This document shows, one piece after another, positions 15,730 to 24,579 of a stretch of DNA of 24,579 nt. The DNA is taken from NCBI GenBank assembly GCA_964530695.1, contig CAZGYQ010000051.1, positions 1 to 24,579 of the forward strand, given 5' to 3'. The translations under genes were made by a program, and so were the position numbers. This stretch comes from VFBF01 sp964530695. GTDB taxonomy: Bacteria > Pseudomonadota > Alphaproteobacteria > Caulobacterales > Aquidulcibacteraceae. The notes beneath the pieces were generated by a model that saw nothing but the letters and a program-made list of their open reading frames with translations, did not search any database and was not told where the DNA came from. The stretch's first letter is position 1. Every line of letters starts with the position of its first letter.

Positions 15730-17850
15730 ATGCCGAGGAATTCAAAGTCATCCGCCGCCCAGCGGGATGCCGCGGCGGCGGCGCATCCTGACAGCATCGT
15801 CCGGGCCGCCCGCTTCAACAGCGGGGTCGCCTGGTTGCGGCTGCCGGTAACCTTCGCGGGCGGCGCGTTTCTCTTTAGTTTCGTCGGCCCGCAGGTGGCG
15901 CTCATCTGGCTCATCGGCGCGCTCCTGGTGGAGATCGCCGGCACGCTTGTCCGGGACCGTCTCATCGCCGGCGATCTGCGCTTTCGCAGGCCGCACCTCT
16001 TTTTTGTAACGGCGCTGGTTCTGTGCTGGGTCGTGCTTGCGGGGGTGCTCTGGCGTGTCGGCACGGAGGCGCCGCGCATCACGGCGGTAATCGCCCTGCT
16101 GTCGACCGCGCTTTTCGGCGTCGTCCGGGGGCACAAGGATCGACGCATCCTGTTCGTCATGACCGCGCCGGCGCTCATCGCGTTGACCGTGCTCATGGCG
16201 CTGTATTTCTGGGAATCCGCCGACACGTGGGCGGCTATCGTCGGCACGCTCGCGACCGCCAGCGCATCCGGCCTTATCTATGCAAACGCCTACGTGCTTT
16301 ACCGCAACGATCGCGCCTTGCACATCGCGAACGCCGCCCGCGACCGGCTCGCCGCGGATCTGGCCGCAAGCAACCGGTTTCTCGAAGACGTGTCTGAAGT
16401 TTCCGGCATCGGCGGATGGCAGCTTGAGGTCCAGACGACGCGCATGGTCTGGACCCCGCTGGTGTTCAAGATCCACGAGATCGAGGGCCCGGACGCCCCG
16501 GATCTGGAGACCGGGCTGAAATTCTACGCGCCTGAGGCGCGCGAGCGCGTCCGCCAGGCGGTCAACGCCGGGCTGGCGCACGGGACGCCGTGGACGTTCG
16601 AGGAACCCTTCGTCACGGCCAAGGGCCGCCGGATATGGGTGCGCACGTCCGGCAAGCCGTTCTACGAAAATGGCGTCCTCACCAAACTTGTGGGCAGCTT
16701 CGAGGACATCACCGAGTACATCGATATCCAGCGACGGCTTCGGCGCGGCGAAATACTGCAGGCCGTCGGGCAGCTCAGCGGCGGCATCGCGCACGACTTC
16801 AACAACCTGCTCACCGCCATCGTCAGCGCGACGGAAGTCCTCGATGGCGACGCGGTGGCGGACCCGCGAAGCGCACATGCCGTCGACACGATCAAGACGG
16901 CGGCGCGGCGGGCGGGCGATCTCACGCAGAGCCTTCTGGCCTACTCCAGACAGCAGGTGCTGGCGCCGCGGCGCGTGAACCTGAACCTCATCGTGGCCGA
17001 AACATTGCGCCTTGTGCGCCCGATGATGCCCGCCGACATCGAGATGAAATCCGAGATCGACGTGCGCGCGCCGCATGCCCTGCTCGACCCGACGCAGCTT
17101 TCCGCCGCCATCCTGAACCTCCTCCTCAACGCGCGCGACGCCATGCCGGGGGGCGGCGCGATCATTGTGCGGACGCGCGCGGGCGACCGGGCCGTCGTCG
17201 AGGTCAACGACAGCGGCGTCGGCATCCTGCCGGAGGCGCTGCCGCACATCTTCAATCCGTTTTTCACCACCAAGAGCGTCGGACGCGGCAGCGGCCTCGG
17301 CCTCAGCATGGTGCAAGGCTTCGTCGAGCAATCGGGCGGCCGGGTGACGGTGTGCAGCGAGCCTGGCGCAGGCGCGACATTCGTGCTCGAATTCCCGCCG
17401 GTCGAGGCGACGACAGCGGCGGCGCCCGCCGAACCGCGACCGCCCGCGCGCACGGTCCCCGGCGGAATTCTCCTCGTCGAGGACGACGATCTGGTGCGCG
17501 ACGCGCTTTCGATCGCGCTGGAAAGCGTCGGCTACAAGGTCACGGCCGCCGCCGATGGGCCGACGGCGCTGGCGCTGGTGGAAGCGGGCGCGGCGTTCGA
17601 CCTTCTGATCACGGACGTGGTGATGAAGGGCGGAATCGCGGGGCCCCAGCTGGTCGACAGCGTCCTGGCGCGCAAGCCGGCCTGCAAGGCGCTCCTCGTT
17701 TCCGGATATCCGCGCGAGAGCCTCACCGAACTTGGAAAGCTTCCCCCAGGCATGGCGTTCATCGCCAAGCCGTTCGACCTCGCCGAACTGCAACGCAAGA
17801 TCGCGGACCTGCTCGGCAAGGGCCCGCCGGCGCCGCCGCCGATGCAATGA
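15730..17850 (+). CDS. Hybrid sensor histidine kinase with PAS and receiver domains
   Basis: The 706-residue protein starts at the ATG at 15730, which lacks a good ribosome-binding site, so the start is provisional. About six membrane helices lie between residues ~35 and ~190 (e.g. LPVTFAGGAFLFSFVGPQVA, FFVTALVLCWVVLAGVLWRV). A PAS domain with PAC motif follows at ~215-335 (GIGGWQLEVQTTRMVWTP, LVGSFEDITEYI). The dimerisation/phosphoacceptor segment is GQLSGGIAHDFNNLLTAI with His355. The ATPase has N box LLNARDAM, G1 NDSGVGI, FNPFFTTK and G2 GSGLGLSMV. The C-terminal receiver (~577-700) has VEDDDLVRD, the phosphoacceptor Asp629 in LLITDVVM, and KPF. The signal is unknown. No separate response regulator is adjacent. 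Confidence 0.95.
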   Translation: MPRNSKSSAAQRDAAAAAHPDSIVRAARFNSGVAWLRLPVTFAGGAFLFSFVGPQVALIWLIGALLVEIAGTLVRDRLIAGDLRFRRPHLFFVTALVLCWVVLAGVLWRVGTEAPRITAVIALLSTALFGVVRGHKDRRILFVMTAPALIALTVLMALYFWESADTWAAIVGTLATASASGLIYANAYVLYRNDRALHIANAARDRLAADLAASNRFLEDVSEVSGIGGWQLEVQTTRMVWTPLVFKIHEIEGPDAPDLETGLKFYAPEARERVRQAVNAGLAHGTPWTFEEPFVTAKGRRIWVRTSGKPFYENGVLTKLVGSFEDITEYIDIQRRLRRGEILQAVGQLSGGIAHDFNNLLTAIVSATEVLDGDAVADPRSAHAVDTIKTAARRAGDLTQSLLAYSRQQVLAPRRVNLNLIVAETLRLVRPMMPADIEMKSEIDVRAPHALLDPTQLSAAILNLLLNARDAMPGGGAIIVRTRAGDRAVVEVNDSGVGILPEALPHIFNPFFTTKSVGRGSGLGLSMVQGFVEQSGGRVTVCSEPGAGATFVLEFPPVEATTAAAPAEPRPPARTVPGGILLVEDDDLVRDALSIALESVGYKVTAAADGPTALALVEAGAAFDLLITDVVMKGGIAGPQLVDSVLARKPACKALLVSGYPRESLTELGKLPPGMAFIAKPFDLAELQRKIADLLGKGPPAPPPMQ

Positions 17851-18202
17851 AACCGTTCACGAATTGTCCCCTGCAACACCGCTTTTGCTGAAGCGCCAGA
17901 ATGTGCGCCGGCCAACCCTGGAAACGACCCCCAAATACCCAATGCGGCGTCGCTTTTTGGTTTTGGACCGGAAGACTGCGAGGCGGCCCACCCTGCCCTG
18001 TCGCGTGTTGCAGCAGAGCTGACTTGATGAGGGCGAGTGCGGCCGCCGAGTGCTTCCGCCGTGTGAGTAATTCACTCGCGCGCACTTGCGTCAAGCGGGA
18101 TCTGGAAAAACGCGCCGTAGCGAACATCACAACTTCGCCGCCGCTTTTCCGCCGCGCTCGCACGTGACAAGCAGGCGCAAGTTCAACAGACGGATCACTC
18201 AC
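17851..18202. other. Intergenic region without a supported gene
   Basis: These 352 bp separate two plus-strand genes. Overlapping short frames on both strands lack family character or ribosome-binding sites. A small inverted repeat (CGCTT 17880-17884 / AAGCG 17891-17895) follows the kinase gene but has no T-tract. A promoter for the downstream secreted protein must lie here, but I could not pick a convincing one. Confidence 0.5.
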
Positions 18203-18922
18203 ATGCGCGCCGCACTCCTGACGCTCGCCGCCATCGCCGCATTTTCCTCCGCCGCCTTCGCGGAGGAAGGCGAGGAGCCTGCGTGCGCCGTTTCGCGCCC
18301 CGTGACGGCGCGTCTTGTTGCGGATGCAGGCGAATTGCAGGCCCTGTCGGGTCGCACGGACATTCTCGTCGGCAACCTGAGTTACATGCGCGAACCGCAG
18401 GAAGAGGCCGAGCTTGCGAGCGGCACGGTGCTGTTTGTGAAAAGCGCGGACGGCTGGCGCGCGGTGCTGCCGTCGAACTGGGAGAACGAGGTCGGCGTCT
18501 ACGCCACGGCGGACGGCCGCGGCCTCGCGATCCTCACGCAACGCCAGATCGAAGGCCCAGGCCCCTCCTTCACCTTCGTGCGCACCACGGATGACTTCGC
18601 CACTTTCACCTGCACGCTCATCAAGTTCCCCGACGCGCTGAACCAGCCGGCGTGGAACAACGAATTCCTCGCGCCGCACGACCTGGATCTGAAAGCCAAC
18701 GGCCGCGGCATGCTCGTGGCGTCGGCGGCGCTGGAACGCTCGGGCGAACAGCCGCGCACGCTGTGGTTTTCCTACGAGACCCGCGACAACGGCGCGACCT
18801 GGCGGGCGCCGCGCGCACTGAAACGCTCCCGCGAGGCGCCGCGCGGACTCTACGCCCCCGCAACGCTCTCGCCCGCGCCCGCGCTCGCCGCGGACCTCAC
18901 AGCCTACGCCGCCGATCGCTAG
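18203..18922 (+). CDS. Secreted protein with an Asp-box-like motif, function unknown
   Basis: The 239-residue preprotein has a clear signal peptide (MRAALLTLAAIAAFSSAAFA, cleavage after ~20). The mature part contains AELASGTVLFVKSADGWRAV, TADGRGLAILTQRQIEGPG, FTFVRTTDDFATFTCTLIKF and FSYETRDNGATWRAPRAL. The latter fits the Asp-box pattern SxDxGxTW seen in sialidase-like β-propellers, and VRTTDDFATFTC may be a degenerate second blade. The protein is too short for a full six-bladed propeller, so an enzyme activity cannot be assigned. An internal start at 18203 is used because it yields the signal peptide. Its TAG stop overlaps the stop codon of the convergent terminase gene by 3 bp. Confidence 0.8.
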   Translation: MRAALLTLAAIAAFSSAAFAEEGEEPACAVSRPVTARLVADAGELQALSGRTDILVGNLSYMREPQEEAELASGTVLFVKSADGWRAVLPSNWENEVGVYATADGRGLAILTQRQIEGPGPSFTFVRTTDDFATFTCTLIKFPDALNQPAWNNEFLAPHDLDLKANGRGMLVASAALERSGEQPRTLWFSYETRDNGATWRAPRALKRSREAPRGLYAPATLSPAPALAADLTAYAADR

Positions 18923-20652
18923 AGCCGGCGCAGCCACGGGCCCTCCCCTTCGTCTCCCAGCAGCAGCACGGCGAGCGCCCACACCAGCGCGTCGGCGCGA
19001 TCGAACGGCCCGTCGCGATTTGCATCGAGCGCCATCATCTCCTCCTCGAGCTGCACGAACGCACCGCAGTGCGTGATGCGCCCGCGTTCGTAGAGCGCTG
19101 ACACCGGCGTCGCGCGCGCCTTCTTGCTCACCTGCGCGCGCTTGAGATCGATGGCGCATGGCGCGCCTGCCGTCGCCAATGTCGCGCGCACCATGTCGCC
19201 GCCCTGGTTGGCCTCCGCAACGATGGCGTGGGCCGCCCAGTCGCGCGCCGCGTCCGCAACCCGCGTCGCCCAGCCGAGCGGACTGAGACCGGCCACGGAT
19301 AAATCCGCCAGCACATAGCCGCGCCGTCCGCGCCGCCCCGCGACGATGATCCCGCACGCAGAGCCATTCGTTCCCGCCGGCGGATCGACGGCGACGATGA
19401 TGCGATCAAACGATTCCGGCCGCGCGCCGCGCACGCCGAGCAAAGTCTGCGCCGTCCACACCGCGTTGGCGTCGCCATCCACGAGCATGCCCTCGATCTC
19501 CTGCGCGGCGAGCGTGGTGTTGGCGTAGAGATCGAGCAGGTTCTCCAGAAACCGCGGCGCTAGATTGTCCGCATTCGCCGCCGAGCCCGCCTGCGTCACC
19601 ACGCACGAGGCTTCCGCGCGCAACGTGCGCAGTTCGGGGATCGGACGCGGCGTCGTCGTCACCACCAGCCGCGGATCGCCGCCGCGTCGCAATCCAAGCC
19701 TCAAATTCTCCAGCGTTTCCCGAGGGTTCTGCCAGGCGCAGAACTCGTCCGCCCAGGCGCCGTCGAACTGCGGCCCGCGCAGGCGGCGCGGCTCTTCGGC
19801 GGAAAACGCATACGCCATCGCCCCGCGGGGAAACACGACGCGCCGTCGCGAGGATTCAAACTTCAGCCCCGCAAGCCCCGGCAGGCTCATCAGCCCCGCC
19901 GGCCCCTCGATCATCACCTCGCGCACATCGTGCAGCGTCGCGCCGACGAGCGCATAGATGCCGTTCGGATTGTCTCGCGCCTGTTCTGCAAGCCACTCGG
20001 CGCCCGCGCGCGTCTTGCCTGCGCCACGTCCGCCCTGGAAGAGCCACGTCGACCACCGCCCGTCAGGCGCCAGCTGCGCGGGATGCGCGATGTCCTTCCA
20101 TGGTGGCGGAGGCGGCGGCGGATCGGGCTCTGGCGGAAACGTCGGGGGCCCAAGCGCGCATTGCGTCTTGGTCTGCCGTCGACGCGCGGTCTCCACGTAA
20201 AGACGCCCCGGCTTGATGCCGAATTCCTCGAAGATCTTCGATCCCGTCCATCCAAGCCGATTGTGATAGTCCACCGCCATGTCGAGCGCCTCGGGCGTGT
20301 GATGCACGCGATGGGCGATGCGCTTCTTCGGCGGCAGCGGCGAGAGATCGTCGAGCGTCATCGCCCGCTGCAACGGGTGCGCGCTTTCCGGCGGCGGCGC
20401 GATAGACCCCATCCGCCTGACCTTCTGCCAGCCGCCTTTCGCGGCCTGATGATAGATGGCCGTCGGCGTCATGCCGAATTCGCGCGCGAGCTCCGTCGCG
20501 GACTCGCCCTCGGGATAGCGCCGCGCAATCTCGGCCCAGACCTCGGGCGCGAAGCGATTGCCCTTTGAGCGATGGGCGCCTGCCTGAAATGGCGCCGGGT
20601 TTCGATTTTCATCCGCTTGCGCGGGGGGAGTAGTGCTCGATGTGTTTTCCAT
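18919..20652 (-). CDS. Large terminase (GTA/phage DNA-packaging protein) with N-terminal HTH-like segments
   Basis: The 577-residue protein contains the packaging ATPase from ~185: Walker A GGRGAGKT (207-214), Walker B GAWADEFCAW with Glu303, and the coupling motif TTTPRP (332-337). An RNase-H-like nuclease follows with IIVAVDPPAG (Asp423), IVAEANQGGDMV (Glu480) and DRADALVWAL (Asp551). All key residues are present. This resembles the gene-transfer-agent type TerL (COG5323) of alphaproteobacteria. The N-terminal ~165 residues are unusual. They carry two HTH-like stretches, ARRYPEGESATELAREFGMT (~44-63) and YHNRLGWTGSKIFEEFGIKP (~129-148), which may act like a small terminase subunit. A Pro-rich linker (~170-185) joins them to the ATPase. 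No portal, capsid or protease gene follows. The start at 20652 lacks a clear ribosome-binding site. Confidence 0.93.
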   Translation of the reverse strand: MENTSSTTPPAQADENRNPAPFQAGAHRSKGNRFAPEVWAEIARRYPEGESATELAREFGMTPTAIYHQAAKGGWQKVRRMGSIAPPPESAHPLQRAMTLDDLSPLPPKKRIAHRVHHTPEALDMAVDYHNRLGWTGSKIFEEFGIKPGRLYVETARRRQTKTQCALGPPTFPPEPDPPPPPPPWKDIAHPAQLAPDGRWSTWLFQGGRGAGKTRAGAEWLAEQARDNPNGIYALVGATLHDVREVMIEGPAGLMSLPGLAGLKFESSRRRVVFPRGAMAYAFSAEEPRRLRGPQFDGAWADEFCAWQNPRETLENLRLGLRRGGDPRLVVTTTPRPIPELRTLRAEASCVVTQAGSAANADNLAPRFLENLLDLYANTTLAAQEIEGMLVDGDANAVWTAQTLLGVRGARPESFDRIIVAVDPPAGTNGSACGIIVAGRRGRRGYVLADLSVAGLSPLGWATRVADAARDWAAHAIVAEANQGGDMVRATLATAGAPCAIDLKRAQVSKKARATPVSALYERGRITHCGAFVQLEEEMMALDANRDGPFDRADALVWALAVLLLGDEGEGPWLRRL

Positions 20653-20823
20653 GCCGCGATGATGACGCGGGGCCGATACCGGTCGGATAGATTGTGGAAA
20701 GAATTCGTGTTTCGGGCGCCGGAAGCCTTGGTTTTCAAGGATTTTCGCGCGGAAATGTGTGGCGACCGGTGCGGTGATCGACCCGATCTATCCCACACTT
20801 TCGGGGTGTTGGGGGGGTGGAGA

Positions 20824-20921
20824 GTAGGACCGCGCACCTCCCGGTGCGCCTCAATTGCTTCGGCCAAGCCCCAGCGCCCGATCATTCACTCCATTGCGCA
20901 CCGGGAGGTGCGCGGTCCTAC
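20824..20921. repeat. Paired REP element (98-bp BIME) upstream of the RAYT gene
   Basis: A forward REP (20824-20849: GTAG foot, then a 7-bp stem GCGCACC/GGTGCGC with a TCCC loop) faces an inverted copy (20896-20921, foot CTAC) across 46 bp. Its spacer is related, in reverse orientation, to the spacers of the array after the RAYT gene. The rest of the gap 20653-20967 holds a run of seven G (20811-20817) and two similar GGATAGAT-containing stretches in opposite orientation, but no supported gene. Confidence 0.85.
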
Positions 20922-20967
20922 TCGCGGACATCCGAGATCTGTGCGAACCTCCCCAGGGGAGCACGGC

Positions 20968-21480
20968 ATGGGACGCAAAGGCTGGCATTCGCGCGGCTAT
21001 CTTCCACACATGGACGGTTCGGAAGTCGTGCAGCATGTCGTGTTCCGCCTTGCGGACGCGTTGCCGGACGACGCGCCGGATGCGGGCGACGATGTGCTGG
21101 ATCTTGGTCGCGGAGAAGCGATCCTGAAGGATGCCGCGTGCGCGCGGATCGTAGAGGAAACTCTGAAACACTTCGATGGGACGCGGTACGACCTCAAGGC
21201 GTGGTGCGTGATGCCGAACCATGTCCACGTGCTGATGGCGACGCGCGCGACCCACGAAACCGGCGCCATCGTCAAATCGTGGAAGATGTTCACGACACGA
21301 AGTATCAATGCCGCCGCCAACCGGACCGGGCAACTCTGGGCCAGCGACTATTTCGACCGATACATCCGCGACGAGGACCATTTCCAGACGACGAAACGTT
21401 ACATCGAGATGAATCCGGTCAGCGCAGGCTTGTGCGCCACACCCAAAGATTGGCCCTCCAGCTCCGCCGCCCGCGAGTAG
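20968..21480 (+). CDS. REP-associated tyrosine transposase (RAYT, Y1/HUH family)
   Basis: The 170-residue protein starts at the ATG at 20968, 6-7 nt after GGGGAG. It has the RAYT layout: QHVVFRLAD (~22-30) as the first β-strand, KAWCVMPNHVHVLM with the HUH-type His85 and His87, GQLWASDYFDRYIRDEDHF, and RYIEMNPVSAGL with Tyr145 as the candidate nucleophile. RAYTs are single-copy domesticated relatives of IS200/IS605 transposases that nick single-stranded REP hairpins at a GTAG foot. Here REPs flank the gene on both sides. The TAG stop codon (21478-21480) is itself the last three bases of the GTAG foot of the first downstream REP. The gene looks intact. Confidence 0.93.
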   Translation: MGRKGWHSRGYLPHMDGSEVVQHVVFRLADALPDDAPDAGDDVLDLGRGEAILKDAACARIVEETLKHFDGTRYDLKAWCVMPNHVHVLMATRATHETGAIVKSWKMFTTRSINAAANRTGQLWASDYFDRYIRDEDHFQTTKRYIEMNPVSAGLCATPKDWPSSSAARE

Positions 21481-21844
21481 GACCGCGCACCTCCAGGTGC
21501 GCAACGGAGCGAACGATCAGGCACCGGCGCGTGGACGGACCATCGAATGCGCACTAGCCTTCGCGAGCAGGACCGCGCACCTCCCGGTGCGCAACGGAGC
21601 GAACGATCAGAAGCCGGCGCGTGGACGGACCACCGAATGCGCACCAGCCTTCGCGAGCAGGACCGCGCACCTCCCGGTGCGCTATGGGACGAACGATCAG
21701 ACGCCGGCGCGTGGACGGACCACCGAATGCGCACCAGCCTTCGCGAGCAGGACCGCGCACCTCCCGGTGCGCTATGGGACGAACGATCAGACGCCGGCGC
21801 GTGGACGAACCATCGCATGCGCACCGGGAGGTGCGCGGTCCTAC
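21477..21844. repeat. REP array: four forward REPs at 90-bp period closed by an inverted REP
   Basis: Forward REP palindromes start at 21477, 21567, 21657 and 21747, exactly 90 bp apart. An inverted REP ends the array at 21819-21844. Each has the stem GCGCACC/GGTGCGC. The first has the canonical GTAG foot and a loop change (TCCA). Copies two to four carry GCAG instead. The closing inverted copy again has GTAG (read as CTAC). The last forward/inverted pair spans 98 bp, the same as the upstream pair. Inside the array each unit keeps only the first bases (GCGCACC or GCGCACT) of the inverted REP, so the tandem units look like paired elements whose inverted half was lost. Units three and four are identical over their first ~57 bp. 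Confidence 0.93.
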
Positions 21845-21859
21845 TCGCCGAGACCTTCG

Positions 21860-22477
21860 CTACGCGCCCAAACGCGCGAACGGATACAATCTGTCTTTCC
21901 AAAGAACGATGACTTCGCGAAACTTGAAACACGCGACGGAGACCGCCTCTGGCATAGCAGCTTCTATTTCTTTTCGATGCCAATCGTACTCGCTCAGGTT
22001 CAGATAGATCACAAGGCCACAATCGTTTCCGTAGTCTCTAAGCGACTTCCTCGCAGCAGCGTCTCGCAACATCTGAGGCACCATTGCGGCACGGGCGAGC
22101 ACCACTTCGGCCGGATCATCAACCGGCTTTGGATCGCTGTCTTCAAGGGCCAAGCGATACTCATCACCTCGACGTCGTCCTGGCTCGTCCGCCTCCGTGA
22201 TCTCGTATCGTCGAACATCACTCGACACGACGAGTTCGCAGTCCGGACGATCGTCGGGAAGCAGCTTCACGCTTGAGGCGCCACTTAGCAGTCCAAGTCG
22301 CCCAGCGACAAATGCCTCCCGTTGGAATTGCAAACCAGGCTGGATGAAGAAGTAGCTTCCGACAACTCTCGCCAATCGGCGTTCCAACTCAATCATCTCA
22401 TGCGGCGACATCGGTTGCTGAAAGCGCGCCTCCCAGTCTTTGATTTCAAGCGGTTCCAGACGACGAGGCTCACTCAT
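21860..22477 (-). CDS. Hypothetical protein next to the REP array
   Basis: This 205-residue soluble protein is not one I recognise. It begins MSEPRRLEPLEIKDWEARFQ and contains PHEMIELERRLARVVGSYFF, LLPDDRPDCELVVSSDVRRY then EITEADEPGRRRGDEYRL, YGNDCGLVIYLNLSEYDW and FKFREVIVLWKDRLYPF. The PDCEL...YEITEAD spacing recalls the PD-(D/E)XK nuclease fold (Asp79, Glu92), but the Lys of the motif is missing, so this is a weak hint. Base composition is visibly lower in GC than gyrB or the terminase, consistent with horizontal acquisition. The stop codon is 16 bp from the end of the REP array, and the start is 39 bp from the gyrB stop side. The ribosome-binding site is poor. It appears intact. Confidence 0.65.
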   Translation of the reverse strand: MSEPRRLEPLEIKDWEARFQQPMSPHEMIELERRLARVVGSYFFIQPGLQFQREAFVAGRLGLLSGASSVKLLPDDRPDCELVVSSDVRRYEITEADEPGRRRGDEYRLALEDSDPKPVDDPAEVVLARAAMVPQMLRDAAARKSLRDYGNDCGLVIYLNLSEYDWHRKEIEAAMPEAVSVACFKFREVIVLWKDRLYPFARLGA

Positions 22478-22516
22478 CGAACAAGCTCAGCCGCTAGCAT
22501 CGCCCGCCCCAGACCC

Positions 22517-24579
<2,063 letters not shown>

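Noticed and set aside
15748..17847. 699-codon minus-strand frame opposite the hybrid histidine kinase
   Set aside because: All kinase and receiver motifs are on the plus strand. The antisense frame lacks domains and is explained by GC-rich third positions.
17759..19357. 532-codon minus-strand frame overlapping the kinase end, the secreted protein and the terminase
   Set aside because: It crosses three supported genes and an intergenic gap and has no recognisable domain.
20680..20808. DnaA-box-like sequences near gyrB suggesting an origin
   Set aside because: Segments such as TATCCCACA and TTGTGGA deviate from the consensus, are few, and no AT-rich unwinding region or dnaA is visible.
21477..21844. 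Possible CRISPR array
   Set aside because: The 90-bp units are repetitive along their whole length, carry palindromes with GTAG/GCAG feet and an inverted end copy, and have no unique spacers or cas genes.
21399..22022. Minus-strand frame through the REP array giving a repeated ~30-residue peptide
   Set aside because: The peptide repeat only mirrors the 90-bp DNA repeat (90 is divisible by three, so frames stay open). The palindromic REPs explain the sequence.

Overview
The window is GC-rich (roughly two thirds G+C) and gene-dense, and it looks chromosomal. SucC and GyrB, the glutathione and chemotaxis genes, the M28 peptidase and paraoxonase-like proteins, and a gene-transfer-agent-style terminase all suggest an alphaproteobacterium, probably near Caulobacterales/Hyphomonadales. 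This placement comes from protein character only. Both window edges cut genes: sucC on the left (its 3' end is missing) and gyrB on the right (its 5' end is missing).

Layout. 1-2377 holds sucC and an MFS transporter, both on the minus strand. 2488-4418 is a plus-strand operon of DUF350, DUF1190/YgiB-like and glutathionylspermidine-synthase-like genes, the same trio as enterobacterial yjfL-yjfM-yjfC. A GST gene converges on it. A large chemotaxis receptor follows at 5113-7014. A DUF2306 membrane protein and a membrane-bound LytTR regulator are divergent at 7172-8589. 8564-10036 is a low-GC islet: two Rhs core fragments, an Rhs C-terminal toxin-like domain and a probable immunity gene, bounded by a 24-bp near-identical direct repeat that matches the 3' end of the LytTR gene.

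10035-13763 (minus) encodes three exported or membrane-anchored hydrolases in a row: M28 peptidase, paraoxonase-like protein and PhoD-like phosphatase. 13921-17850 (plus) carries a TIR-domain membrane protein, a DUF2461 protein only 4 nt downstream, and a hybrid histidine kinase. 18203-18922 is a secreted protein whose stop codon overlaps that of a convergent, solitary large-terminase gene with two N-terminal HTH-like segments (18919-20652).

20653-22477 is a second accessory zone. It has a RAYT (REP-associated tyrosine transposase) gene flanked by REP palindromes: a paired REP element upstream, and downstream a tandem array of 90-bp units closed by an inverted REP. Next to the array lies an unrecognised lower-GC gene. 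gyrB fills the right end.

The most unusual regions are the Rhs tip/immunity islet and the RAYT/REP locus. In the latter, the transposase stop codon is part of the GTAG foot of the first downstream REP. The solitary HTH-fused terminase and the TIR-DUF2461 pair are also worth attention. I saw no rRNA, tRNA or CRISPR array.
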